Shown: one piece after another, positions 49,823 through 57,038 of the stretch
Position numbering within the stretch: the stretch's first letter is position 1
Layout: each line of letters opens with the position of its first letter
Made by a program: the position numbers and the translations under genes
Source: DATBLE01 sp963719325
GTDB lineage: Bacteria > Actinomycetota > Thermoleophilia > Gaiellales > Gaiellaceae
DNA: 64,000 bases
NCBI GenBank assembly: GCA_963719325.1
Contig: CAVRBW010000014.1
Coordinates: 120,570 to 184,569 of the forward strand
Reading direction: 5' to 3'
The notes under the pieces: model-generated
Databases searched by the model: none
Told to the model about the DNA's origin: nothing
The model's input: only the letters and a program-made list of their open reading frames with translations

Positions 49823-49905
49823 CTCCCTTCGCCGGTACTAGCCGGATCAGGTTCGACGGGTGTGATCTCAGCCCGTTCGGCGGGCACCCCGGTGACCGGA
49901 GTGTA
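49823..49905 (-). ncRNA. TPP riboswitch (THI element)
   Basis: On the minus strand the conserved core is present: ACCGGGGTGCC, the loop then GGCTGAGATCACACCC, GTCGAACCTGATCCGG, and CTAGTACCGGCGAAGGGAG. CTGAGA and ACCTGATC-GG are the TPP-binding sequences. The element ends 6 nt before the cytX ATG, so the CGAAGGGAG at its 3' end also serves as the Shine-Dalgarno site; TPP binding should block translation. Confidence 0.95.
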
Positions 49906-49920
49906 ACGAGCACCCGCAAG

Positions 49921-49948
49921 GCAGTGACAGAACCAGGTCTGTCACTGC
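49921..49948. promoter_or_regulatory. Inverted repeat between the riboswitch and the molybdate regulator gene
   Basis: GCAGTGACAG at 49921-49930 and CTGTCACTGC at 49939-49948 are perfect inverse copies around AACCAGGT. It lies 41 bp upstream of ATG 49990 and about 15 bp upstream of the cytX leader. It has no T-run, so an operator, perhaps for the MerR-like molybdate regulator, is preferred over a terminator. Confidence 0.5.
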
Positions 49949-49989
49949 TCTTCGCTGCGCGCGAGACCTCGTGCTAGCGTGCCTATGAA

Positions 49990-50367
49990 ATGCCTAGGCA
50001 GAAGTCGTACACGGCGGCGGAGGCCGCTCGGATCCTCGGGATCAGCATCGACACGTTGCGGCGCTGGGATCGGAGCGGCCGAATCCGCACCGATCGGGAC
50101 GCGGCGAACAGGCGGCTCGTTCCGGCGTCGGAGATCCGGCGCCTGAGGGGAGACGACTCCGACCGGATGAGCGCCAGGAACCACTTTCGCGGAGTCGTCC
50201 GTAAGGTGACCGTCGAGGGGTTGCTCGCCCAGGTCGAGATCGACGTCACCGAGCCCGCTCGGGTGGTCGCGATCATCACGCGCGACGCCGCCGAGGAGCT
50301 GGGCCTGAAGCCGGGTATGGGCGCCGCGGCGGTCGTGAAGGCGACCTCGGTGATGGTCGAGCTGTGA
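49990..50367 (+). CDS. MerR-like HTH plus Mop/TOBE molybdate-binding regulator
   Basis: 125 residues. The N-terminal part is a MerR/excisionase-type helix-turn-helix (SYTAAEAARILGISIDTLRRWDRSGRI); the C-terminal part (about 60-125) is a TOBE/Mop domain: SARNHFRGVVRKVTVEGLLAQVEID and VVAIITRDAAEELGLKPG followed by AVVKATSVMVEL. This resembles the Mop-type molybdate sensors that control mod genes. modB and modC follow 24 bp downstream, so it is probably the operon regulator. Confidence 0.88.
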   Translation: MPRQKSYTAAEAARILGISIDTLRRWDRSGRIRTDRDAANRRLVPASEIRRLRGDDSDRMSARNHFRGVVRKVTVEGLLAQVEIDVTEPARVVAIITRDAAEELGLKPGMGAAAVVKATSVMVEL

Positions 50368-50391
50368 GCGCGCCGACCCCCGCCTGTTGAT

Positions 50392-51219
50392 GTGAGGCGC
50401 GCCGTCTTCACCGTCGGTACGGCGCTGGGGGTCGCGCTCGCGGTCGGCTTCCTCCTTCTGCCGGTGCTGGCGATCTTCCTTCGCGTGTCGCCGGGCGACC
50501 TTGCGGGACGGCTGAACGACCCGGTGGTGCTGGACGCGCTCGCCGTCACCGCGAAGACGAACGGCATCGCGTTCGCATTCACGCTCCTGGTCGGGACGCC
50601 GGCCGCGTACCTGATCGCGGTCAGGCGCTTTCCGGGGCGGGCCCTCGTGGTCACGCTCTGCGAGCTGCCCCTGGTGCTGCCGCCCGCGGTGGCCGGCATC
50701 GGCTTGCTCGCGGCGTTCGGACGGCTCGGGCTGCTCGGCGGGACGCTCGACGCGCTCGGAATCCGGCTGGGCTTCACCCAGGCTGCGGTCGTCCTGGCCG
50801 TTCTCTTCGTCGCAGGGCCGTTCTACCTGCGGCCCGCGATCGCCGCGTTCGAGTCGGTCGACCCGGCGATGCTCGCGGCCGCGCGGACGCTCGGTGCGGG
50901 GCCCGGAAGGACGTTTCTGCGAGTGGCGCTCCCGCTCGCCGCGGGCGGGCTGAGCGCGGGAGCGGCGCTTTCGCTCGCCCGTGGCATCGGCGAGTTCGGA
51001 GCGACGATCATGTTCGCCGGCAGCCTCCAGGGCGCGACGCAGACGCTCTCCCTCGCGATCTACGCACAGTTCGGCGTCGACTTCACGCAGGCGCTCGCGA
51101 TGGGCGCGCTCCTCGTGGTGGTCAGCGCCGTGGTCCTGCTCACGATCAAGGTGATCCCCCTGTGGCGACGCTCGTCATCGACATCGCCTGCCCTCTTCGC
51201 ACCTTCGAGCTCGCACTAG
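50392..51219 (+). CDS. modB: Molybdate ABC transporter permease
   Basis: 275 residues from GTG 50392. Membrane helices include GTALGVALAVGFLLLPVLAI and NGIAFAFTLLVGTPAAYLI; the EAA loop AAARTLGAGPGRTFLRVALPL and the ARGIGEFGATIMFAGS signature are typical of ModB/CysU/TupB-type oxyanion permeases. The Mop-domain regulator upstream and the TOBE-bearing ATPase downstream point to molybdate (or tungstate). It overlaps modC by 58 bp. There is no modA binding-protein gene beside it. Confidence 0.92.
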   Translation: MRRAVFTVGTALGVALAVGFLLLPVLAIFLRVSPGDLAGRLNDPVVLDALAVTAKTNGIAFAFTLLVGTPAAYLIAVRRFPGRALVVTLCELPLVLPPAVAGIGLLAAFGRLGLLGGTLDALGIRLGFTQAAVVLAVLFVAGPFYLRPAIAAFESVDPAMLAAARTLGAGPGRTFLRVALPLAAGGLSAGAALSLARGIGEFGATIMFAGSLQGATQTLSLAIYAQFGVDFTQALAMGALLVVVSAVVLLTIKVIPLWRRSSSTSPALFAPSSSH

Positions 51220-52199
51220 CGCTCGAGGTCGGGCAGGAGACGCTCGCCCTCGTCGGCCCGTCCGGTGCGGGGAAGACGACCGTGCTCCGGTCGATTGCCG
51301 GGCTCGTCCGTCCGAAGCGCGGCCGGATCGCGCTCGGCGGCGAGACGCTCTTCGACTCCGAGCGAAGGATCGATGCGCCGCCCGAGGAGCGGCGGGTCGG
51401 TCTCGTCTTCCAGGAGTACGCCCTGTTCCCGCACATCTCGGTCGAGCGGAACGTGGCCTTCGGGGGCCGCGAGCGTGCTGCTGACCTCCTCGAGCGCTTC
51501 CGGATCGCGCACCTCGCGAAGGCCCGGCCGAGCGAGCTCTCGGGAGGGGAGCGCCAGCGCGTCGCGCTCGCGCGGGCGCTGGCCCGCGACCCGGCGGTGC
51601 TCCTTCTGGACGAGCCGATGGCCGCGCTCGACGCACACACTCGTGCTGCGGTTCGCGCCGAACTCCAGGAGGTGCTCCGCGAGCTGGCGCTGCCGACGAT
51701 CCTCGTCACGCACGACTTCGAGGACGCGGCGGCCCTGGCCGACCGGGTCGGCGTGATCGCGGACGGGAAGATCCTCCAGGTCGGCACGCCGGACGAGCTC
51801 ATCGCCGCGCCGAGCGATGCCTTCGTCGCCAGCTTCACGGGCGCAAACCTGCTGCACGGCTTCGCGCGGCCGAGCCGCGAGGGCCTGACGGAGGTCGTCC
51901 TCGACGGCGGCGCGGTCGCGTTCTCGACCGACCGGGCCGAAGGGCGGGTCGGCGTGGTCGTCTACCCGTGGGAGGTCTCGATCGCACACGCCGCGGCCGC
52001 CGATTCCGCCCTCAACCACGTCAGCGCGCCGATCTCGTCGATGGTCACGATCGGCAACCGGGTGCGGGTGCGTGTCGGGCCGCTCGTCGGCGAGGTGACC
52101 GCGGCCTCGGCCGAGCGCCTGGGGCTCGAGCGCGGACAGATCGTCGTTGCCTCGTTCAAGGCGACGGGCGCGCGGCTCGTGCCGCTACGCGACGCGTAA
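51162..52199 (+). CDS. modC: Molybdate ABC transporter ATP-binding protein
   Basis: 345 residues from GTG 51162. Walker A GPSGAGKTTVL, Q-loop VFQEYALFPHISV, signature LSGGERQRVALARAL, Walker B VLLLDEPMAALD and switch VTHDFEDAA are intact. A C-terminal TOBE-like domain (about 230-345; VVYPWEVSIAH, ALNHVSAPISSMVTIGNRV, GQIVVASFKATG) can bind oxyanion and inhibit transport, as in ModC. Overlap with modB shows co-translation. Confidence 0.92.
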   Translation: MATLVIDIACPLRTFELALALEVGQETLALVGPSGAGKTTVLRSIAGLVRPKRGRIALGGETLFDSERRIDAPPEERRVGLVFQEYALFPHISVERNVAFGGRERAADLLERFRIAHLAKARPSELSGGERQRVALARALARDPAVLLLDEPMAALDAHTRAAVRAELQEVLRELALPTILVTHDFEDAAALADRVGVIADGKILQVGTPDELIAAPSDAFVASFTGANLLHGFARPSREGLTEVVLDGGAVAFSTDRAEGRVGVVVYPWEVSIAHAAAADSALNHVSAPISSMVTIGNRVRVRVGPLVGEVTAASAERLGLERGQIVVASFKATGARLVPLRDA

Positions 52200-52280
52200 G
52201 GAGCCGTCTACGGGCAGCCGGCGACTTCTCCGCCTGGCCCGGTGTGGGGGTCGTCCTGGTGGTGGATGGAATGACCGCTT

Positions 52281-52458
52281 TCGTCACACGTCAGGTGCCA
52301 GGCACGGCCTGGGGACGCAACGGCACTGAATCGTCACACCTCGAGTGCCAGGCACTACCTGGGGACGGAACGGCACTGAATCGTCACACCTCGAGTGCCA
52401 GGCACTACCTGGGGACGGAACGGCACTGAATCGTCACACCGCGGGTGCCAGACACTTA
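52281..52458 (+). repeat. 50-bp tandem repeat (3.5 copies)
   Basis: Units start at 52281, 52331, 52381 and a partial one at 52431. Each reads TCGTCACAC, then a palindrome GTGCCAGGCAC, CTGGGGACG, and AACGGCACTGAA. Units 2 and 3 are identical. The fourth ends at GTGCCAGACACTTA. A related element lies inside the ABC-F gene at 1755-1800. The rest of the 320-bp gap 52200-52519 holds only a hairpin (CCTTGGCCG-GAA-CGGCCAAGG, 52460-52480), a candidate bidirectional terminator. Confidence 0.92.
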
Positions 52459-52519
52459 GCCTTGGCCGGAACGGCCAAGGCGCGAGGAACGAGCCGGAAC
52501 CGGAGGCCTCGGCGGGGCT

Positions 52520-53116
52520 CTAGAGGATCAAGCCCCAGCGACGGGCTTTTGCGAGCGCCTCGAGCTGGGAGTGGCACCCGAGCTCGAGCAGGATCGCCCG
52601 GATGTGGTTTCGCACCGTCGGCTCTGCGATCCGGAGCCGGTGCGAGATCGCCTTCGCCGACAGGCCGTCGCGCATCAACTCGAGCACCTCCAGCTGCCGC
52701 TCGGTCAACCTCGGCTCGGGACCGCGCGGCCGCGAGGGCTCCTCCTCGTCGATCTCCACCTCCGGGCCGTTCCGCATCAGGTGCATGTAGAGCGGCTCGT
52801 CTCCGTTCCGGACTGCGACCGTCGAGAGCCAGACCGCCTTCTTCATCTCGTTGCCCGTCTTCACCAGGAGGCGCTGGCAGCGGACGGGCCAACCCTGCCC
52901 CGCGAGCCGTGCGCCGGAGCAACCTGCGTGGCACACGAGCGAGCCGCGCTCGTCGACTCCGCCGACGACCTCCCAGCACTGCTTGCCGATCGCGTCCGAG
53001 GCGGCGATTCCGGTCAGCTCCTCGGCGGCGCGGTTCCAGGTGACGACGGTCAGGTCGCAGTCGAACGTGAACAGCGCATCGCCCGAACGGAACTCCGTCG
53101 CCATGAGGAGAAGCAT
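52520..53116 (-). CDS. PAS-LuxR transcriptional regulator with cysteine-rich PAS
   Basis: 198 residues from ATG 53116 (ATG 53104 also possible). A PAS-type sensor (about 12-120; GDALFTFDCDLTVVTWNRAA, ELTGIAASDAIGKQCWEV) carries an unusual cysteine group: QCWEV, LVCHAGCSG and VRCQRLL. A LuxR/GerE helix-turn-helix ends the protein (LTERQLEVLELMRDGLSAKA, AEPTVRNHIRAILLELG). The C-x-x-x-C pattern in the PAS loop could bind metal or sense redox state. Its neighbours do not identify a target. The gene runs toward the repeat region. Confidence 0.85.
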   Translation of the reverse strand: MLLLMATEFRSGDALFTFDCDLTVVTWNRAAEELTGIAASDAIGKQCWEVVGGVDERGSLVCHAGCSGARLAGQGWPVRCQRLLVKTGNEMKKAVWLSTVAVRNGDEPLYMHLMRNGPEVEIDEEEPSRPRGPEPRLTERQLEVLELMRDGLSAKAISHRLRIAEPTVRNHIRAILLELGCHSQLEALAKARRWGLIL

Positions 53117-53187
53117 GCTGCCGCCGGGGGAGAGGGTCGTCGGCGGCCACACCGATCCGCACCCTCGGGAAAACCCGGATAGGTGAT

Positions 53188-54318
53188 TTACATCATGGGC
53201 ACCTGACGGAGGATCCTCGGCTCGATGCGGTCGAGGATCGCCATCAGGCTGGGCCCGGTGACGGTGATGCCGTGGTTGCGGAGGCCGATCACGGCCTCGT
53301 TCGGGTTCGGCTCGGCGGCGAGGAGCTGGGCGACGCTGGTCGCGAGCTCCTCGGTCCCGCACGGATAGTTGACGTCGGTCGCGGCGATGCCCTCCATCCA
53401 CGCATGCACGTGCAGGATCGCGCCGACGCCGGCGTGCGCCTGGTAGATCATCCAGTGCTCGATCGCGTCCACGGAGACCCGGCGCGGCTCGACCTCGGGC
53501 GGAACGCTCAGCACGATCCGGCCCTTCTCCTGGTCGTAGTTGGAGACGAGCAGGATGTCGCGGCCCGGGGTCTCGAGATGCGACTTGTCGACGCCGCTTG
53601 CGCTCATCCAGAACCGGCGCTCGTCCTTGCGCTGCGAGAGGTTGCCGTAGGACAGGCCACCGATCCCGTACAGACGCTTCACGTGTCGAAGCTCCCGCTC
53701 GTTGAGCAGGTCCTCGATCGGGAACGGGGACGGGAGGAGGTCGAGGTCTCCGAGCCGGACGCCGGCCGCGATGATCTCCTCGGTCACCTCGTCCCCTTCC
53801 CAGAGCTCGGGCTCGAGGTCGGTGAGGAACTCGTTGTCGATGACGAGCCGGGAGCGCGCCAGTGGCAGCAGGCGCTGGACGACCGCAGCGGCGAGCGCCT
53901 CCTCTCCGTGCTCGGCGCTGTCGCCGTAGTGGCCGCGCTCCATCGTCGTAAACCACGCGCCGTCATCCGGCACGTAGCAGAGCGAGATGTTCGCCAGAGC
54001 CCGGACGAGCATCGGATAGTCCTCGGGCAGCGAGTGGCTCTCGCGCTCGTACAGACCGACGACGAACGTGCCGCGCGAGCGGCGCCTGAACGGCTTCGGA
54101 TCGTCGGCGTCGACCACGTTGAGCACGAGGTCGGCCGCGTTCGCGTCCTCGGTCTCAGAAAGACCGGCTCGCCCGAGCGAGTTCCGAAGGAGGCGGACGA
54201 AACGCTCGAGCGAGCCGGTAGCTAAGCGACCCACGACGGCGAAGGAGGCCGTCGCTTGGTCCGTTGTACTCGACCCGGCGTTTCCACCGCGTGGCGAAAT
54301 CTGACTAGGTGCGCCCAT
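53188..54318 (-). CDS. Class II aldolase/adducin-domain protein with N-terminal extension
   Basis: 376 residues. The C-terminal part (about 200-370) is an aldolase class II domain: YGIGGLSYGNLSQRKDERRF with the zinc-enzyme glycine-rich loop, WMSASGVDKSHLE, the metal histidines in ILHVHAWMEGI, and GLRNHGITVTGPS with the third His. The N-terminal 180 residues (VVGRLATGSLERFVRLL, DLVLNVVDADDPKPF) have no clear match and may be regulatory. The family cleaves or isomerises sugar phosphates (fuculose, ribulose) or binds actin in eukaryotes; here the reaction is unknown. Confidence 0.8.
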   Translation of the reverse strand: MGAPSQISPRGGNAGSSTTDQATASFAVVGRLATGSLERFVRLLRNSLGRAGLSETEDANAADLVLNVVDADDPKPFRRRSRGTFVVGLYERESHSLPEDYPMLVRALANISLCYVPDDGAWFTTMERGHYGDSAEHGEEALAAAVVQRLLPLARSRLVIDNEFLTDLEPELWEGDEVTEEIIAAGVRLGDLDLLPSPFPIEDLLNERELRHVKRLYGIGGLSYGNLSQRKDERRFWMSASGVDKSHLETPGRDILLVSNYDQEKGRIVLSVPPEVEPRRVSVDAIEHWMIYQAHAGVGAILHVHAWMEGIAATDVNYPCGTEELATSVAQLLAAEPNPNEAVIGLRNHGITVTGPSLMAILDRIEPRILRQVPMM

Positions 54319-54395
54319 CAGGAATTCTCGTTAAGCGTAGACGACCGTTCACCTGCCGGTCTGAGCAGCCTTGTTCTGCAGCAGAATGACGCAAG

Positions 54396-55004
54396 ATGGA
54401 ACGCGAGGACTGGAACCGGAAGCACGGCGGGGCCGGCCTGCTCTTCGGCGTCGAGCCGAACCGGTTCCTGGTCGCCGAGACGGAAGGCCTGGTACCGGGT
54501 CGCGCGCTCGACCTGGCCTGTGGGGCCGGGCGGAACGCCGTCTGGCTCGCCGAGCGCGGTTGGCAGGTGACCGCTGTCGACTTCTCGGACGTCGCGCTCG
54601 CGAATGCGCGGAGCCTCGGAGCCGATCGAGGCGTCCACGTCGAGTGGATCGAGGGCGATCTGCGCCGGTGGTTGCCCCCGGCTGCGTCGTTCGAGCTCGT
54701 CGCCGTCCTCTACCTCCAGCTTCCGGCCGAGGAGCGCCGCGTGGTGCTGGGCCGTGCGTCGGCGGCTGTCGCCCCGGGCGGGACGTTGCTCGTGGTCGGC
54801 CACGACCTCCAGAACCTGAACGGCGGGTGGGGCGGGCCGAAAGATCCGAGCGTGCTGCTGACGCCGGCGGAAGTCGCCGCGGAGCTGCCGCGGCTCGAGA
54901 TCGAGAAGGCCGAGCGGGTGATACGTCCCGTAGAGGACGACGACGGAGAGCACCAGGCGATCGACACGCTCGTGCGCGCCACGCGCTCTGAACCGAGTTC
55001 CTAG
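54396..55004 (+). CDS. Class I SAM-dependent methyltransferase
   Basis: 202 residues. EREDWNRKHGGAGLLFGVEPN at the start and motif I ALDLACGAGRNAVWLAERG near residue 40, then VTAVDFSDVALANARSL and GGTLLVVGHDLQNL, give the TehB/UbiE-like pattern often annotated as tellurite-resistance or small-molecule methyltransferase. The C-terminus ends 4 bp inside the convergent MarR gene. No partner enzyme is adjacent, so the substrate is unknown. Confidence 0.87.
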   Translation: MEREDWNRKHGGAGLLFGVEPNRFLVAETEGLVPGRALDLACGAGRNAVWLAERGWQVTAVDFSDVALANARSLGADRGVHVEWIEGDLRRWLPPAASFELVAVLYLQLPAEERRVVLGRASAAVAPGGTLLVVGHDLQNLNGGWGGPKDPSVLLTPAEVAAELPRLEIEKAERVIRPVEDDDGEHQAIDTLVRATRSEPSS

Positions 55005-55483
55005 CCGGGCTTGCAGGCCTCGCCGTCGCCGACTCCGCCCGGGAGGCGACCGAGCAGCTCGGCGAGGGTCTCCAGCTCGTCGTCGGAGAGTCGTTGCTCG
55101 AAGAGCGCCCGCACCTGTCCGAGGTGCGACTGAGCTGCGACCTCGAGGCGCTCGCGGCCTTCGTCGGTGAGGACGGCATACGTAACGCGCGCGTCGGTCT
55201 TGCACGCACCCTTCGTCACCCAGCCGTCGCGCTCGAGACCGTCGAGAAGCCGAGTGACCCCGGAGGGAGTCAGCATCAGCCGCTCCGCCAGGTCGACCCG
55301 GCGCAAGGCACCCTCGTCGGCGTGCGAAAGGTGGAGCAGAGCCTCGTAGTCGTTGATCGTCAGCCCGTGGTCGGCGAAGAGCTTCGCCGAGAGCTCACGC
55401 GTCACGGCCGCGTGGGTCCGCAGCAGACGAGCCCACGCGGTCGCGGTTCGAGAAGCTTGAGTGGGCAATACTTGACTGGTCAC
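55001..55483 (-). CDS. MarR family transcriptional regulator
   Basis: 160 residues from GTG 55483. The winged helix-turn-helix is clear: GLTINDYEALLHLSHADEG, VDLAERLMLTPSGVTRLLDG (recognition helix) and the wing KTDARVTYAVLTDEG. The C-terminal helix SDDELETLAELLGRLPG forms the dimer. Two cysteines (ACKTD and the C-terminal EACKPG) could make it redox-responsive. It is divergent from a YceI/FMN-reductase operon and probably represses it and itself through the palindrome at 55503-55514. Confidence 0.92.
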   Translation of the reverse strand: MTSQVLPTQASRTATAWARLLRTHAAVTRELSAKLFADHGLTINDYEALLHLSHADEGALRRVDLAERLMLTPSGVTRLLDGLERDGWVTKGACKTDARVTYAVLTDEGRERLEVAAQSHLGQVRALFEQRLSDDELETLAELLGRLPGGVGDGEACKPG

Positions 55484-55514
55484 GTATCTCTGCTACATTT
55501 GCTTGCGGACGCAA
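55472..55514 (+). promoter_or_regulatory. Promoter of the YceI operon with MarR-type operator
   Basis: TTGACT (55472-55477), a 16-bp spacer and TACATT (55494-55499) form a good -35/-10 pair for the rightward operon. Directly after the -10, TTGCG-GA-CGCAA (55503-55514) is an inverted repeat suited to a MarR dimer; binding there would cover the transcription start. The -35 overlaps the first codons of the divergent marR gene. Confidence 0.55.
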
Positions 55515-55541
55515 CAATCATACCGCACGAGGAGGACATCG

Positions 55542-56078
55542 ATGAGCACGATCACCCAGACCGAGCAGAGTGTCCCGACCGGGACGTGGAAGCTCGACAA
55601 GCTGCACTCCAGCGTCGGTTTCGCAGTCAGGCACAGCGGCGTCTCGCTGTTCAAGGGCGGCCTGGTCGACTTCGACGCGGAGCTCGCCGACGGGACGCTC
55701 AGTGGCTCGGCGGACGTGGCGAGCATCACCGTCGACGACGAGACCCTCGGAGGCCATCTGCTCTCGCCCGACTTCTTCGACGCGCCGCGCTTCCCGCGTG
55801 TCTCCTTCGCCTCCACCTCGATGCGCCGAGAGGGCGAAGAGCTGGTCGTCGAGGGCGAGCTCGAGATCCGTGGCACGCGGCAACGCGTGAGCCTGACCGG
55901 CACGATCGCCGGACCAGTCGCGGGCCCCGCCGGCGAGAAGCTCGGAATCTCGCTCGAGACCGTCATCGACCGGACCACCTTCGGAATGACCTGGAACATG
56001 GAGCTTCCGGGCGGCGGCTTCATCCTCGACGACGAGGTTCGCCTGACCGCCGACCTCGAGCTGGCGCCGGCCGAGTGA
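55542..56078 (+). CDS. YceI-like family protein
   Basis: 178 residues from ATG 55542, preceded by CGAGGAGGACATC. It starts TWKLDKLHSSVGFAVRH and contains GTLSGSADVASITVDDETL, HLLSPDFFDAPRFPRVSFAS and IDRTTFGMTWN, the lipocalin-like beta barrel of YceI, which binds a polyisoprenoid or similar lipid. No signal peptide, so this is a cytoplasmic member, commonly linked to MarR regulators and quinone or organic-hydroperoxide stress. It abuts the FMN-reductase gene. Confidence 0.93.
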   Translation: MSTITQTEQSVPTGTWKLDKLHSSVGFAVRHSGVSLFKGGLVDFDAELADGTLSGSADVASITVDDETLGGHLLSPDFFDAPRFPRVSFASTSMRREGEELVVEGELEIRGTRQRVSLTGTIAGPVAGPAGEKLGISLETVIDRTTFGMTWNMELPGGGFILDDEVRLTADLELAPAE

Positions 56079-56080
56079 CG

Positions 56081-56638
56081 ATGCACGTCCTCGGCATCAG
56101 CGGCAGCCTTCGCCGCGACTCGTACAACCGCCGCCTCCTGCTCGAGGCGGCGGCGCTCCTCCCGGGCGACGCGGAGTTCGAGCTCTTCAACGGCTTGAAG
56201 GAGGTTCCGCCCTACGACGAGGACGACGACGTCCCCGACGCCCATTCAGCCCTGGCCGCCTGGCGCGGCGCGCTCGCCCGCGCCGACGCCGTGCTGGTCG
56301 CCACGCCCGAGTACAACGCCTCGATCCCGGGCCAGCTGAAGAACGCGGTCGACTGGGCCTCGCGTCCCGTCGGCGCAGGCGCGCTGTTCGGCAAGCCTGT
56401 TGCCGTGATCGGAGCGAGCACCGGCCCCTTCGGCGCGGTGTGGGGTCAGGCCGAGCTGCGCAAGGCGCTCGCTCGAGCAGGGGCGCGCGTCGTCGCGGGC
56501 GAGGTCGCCGTCCCCCATTCCCACCGTCGGCTCGCCGAGAACGGCCGCCTGCTCGACGAGGCGCTGCAGGATCCGCTCGTCGAGCTGCTCGAGGCGCTGG
56601 TCGCCGAGATCAGCCCGCGGGTCGCCGCTGCAGCCTAG
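56081..56638 (+). CDS. NADPH-dependent FMN reductase family protein
   Basis: 185 residues from ATG 56081; a GTG at 56075 overlapping the YceI stop is also possible. Flavodoxin-like fold: MHVLGISGSLRRDSYNRRLL binds the FMN phosphate, DAVLVATPEYNASIPGQLKNAVDW is the signature of ChrR/azoreductase-like quinone reductases, and AVIGASTGPFGAVWGQ follows. It likely reduces quinones or other electrophiles with NADPH. It belongs to the MarR-controlled operon. Confidence 0.92.
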   Translation: MHVLGISGSLRRDSYNRRLLLEAAALLPGDAEFELFNGLKEVPPYDEDDDVPDAHSALAAWRGALARADAVLVATPEYNASIPGQLKNAVDWASRPVGAGALFGKPVAVIGASTGPFGAVWGQAELRKALARAGARVVAGEVAVPHSHRRLAENGRLLDEALQDPLVELLEALVAEISPRVAAAA

Positions 56639-57038
56639 ATGCGCGGCGCAGGCGCTCGGCAGTCGCCACCGCGAGCACGGCCAGGATCCCGTCGCTTACC
56701 AGGCACCACTGGCAGATCGCGTCGATCACCACGACCTGGATCACGATCAGGTAGATGCCGAACGCGAGCCCGGCGAGGACGATCGCCGCGCCGAGAGCCG
56801 CAGCCTCCACCCGCTCGGAGAGCGCGGTTCCGAAGACGGTGAGGTACGCGACGAGACCGAGAACGGCAACGGGAACGCCCGCCGCCTTCGCGTACTTCGA
56901 GTGCTGCACGGTCTCGCAGCCGCCCGTGGCACACGCGATCCGGGTCCCGCTATAGCGCGTGTAGACGAGGTAGCCGGCCACGGCGGCGCCGGCGAGTGCG
57001 AGCGACGCGACCGCCACCCGAAGCGCGCGGTCGCTCAC
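56610..57038 (-). CDS. Vitamin K epoxide reductase (VKOR) family protein
   Basis: 142 residues from GTG 57038, overlapping the DsbA-like stop by GTGA. Four membrane helices are visible (VAVASLALAGAAVAGYLVY, VAVLGLVAYLTVFGTA, AAIVLAGLAFGIYLIVI, and a final one). The quinone-site CxxC is in DAICQWCLVSD near residue 110 and the loop cysteines in IACATGGCETVQ near 35-40. VKOR re-oxidises a DsbA partner using quinone, replacing DsbB in actinobacteria. Its 3' end overlaps the convergent FMN-reductase gene by 29 bp. Confidence 0.92.
   Translation of the reverse strand: MSDRALRVAVASLALAGAAVAGYLVYTRYSGTRIACATGGCETVQHSKYAKAAGVPVAVLGLVAYLTVFGTALSERVEAAALGAAIVLAGLAFGIYLIVIQVVVIDAICQWCLVSDGILAVLAVATAERLRRASRLQRRPAG

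Noticed and set aside
48413..49906. 497-residue plus-strand frame opposite cytX and the TPP riboswitch
   Set aside because: Antisense to a conserved transporter; charged, repetitive translation with no recognisable domain.
49921..49948. Intrinsic terminator
   Set aside because: The hairpin has no following T-run on either strand and lies upstream, not downstream, of both flanking genes.
52281..52458. CRISPR array
   Set aside because: Units are contiguous 50-bp repeats without unique spacers; the palindromic core is REP-like.
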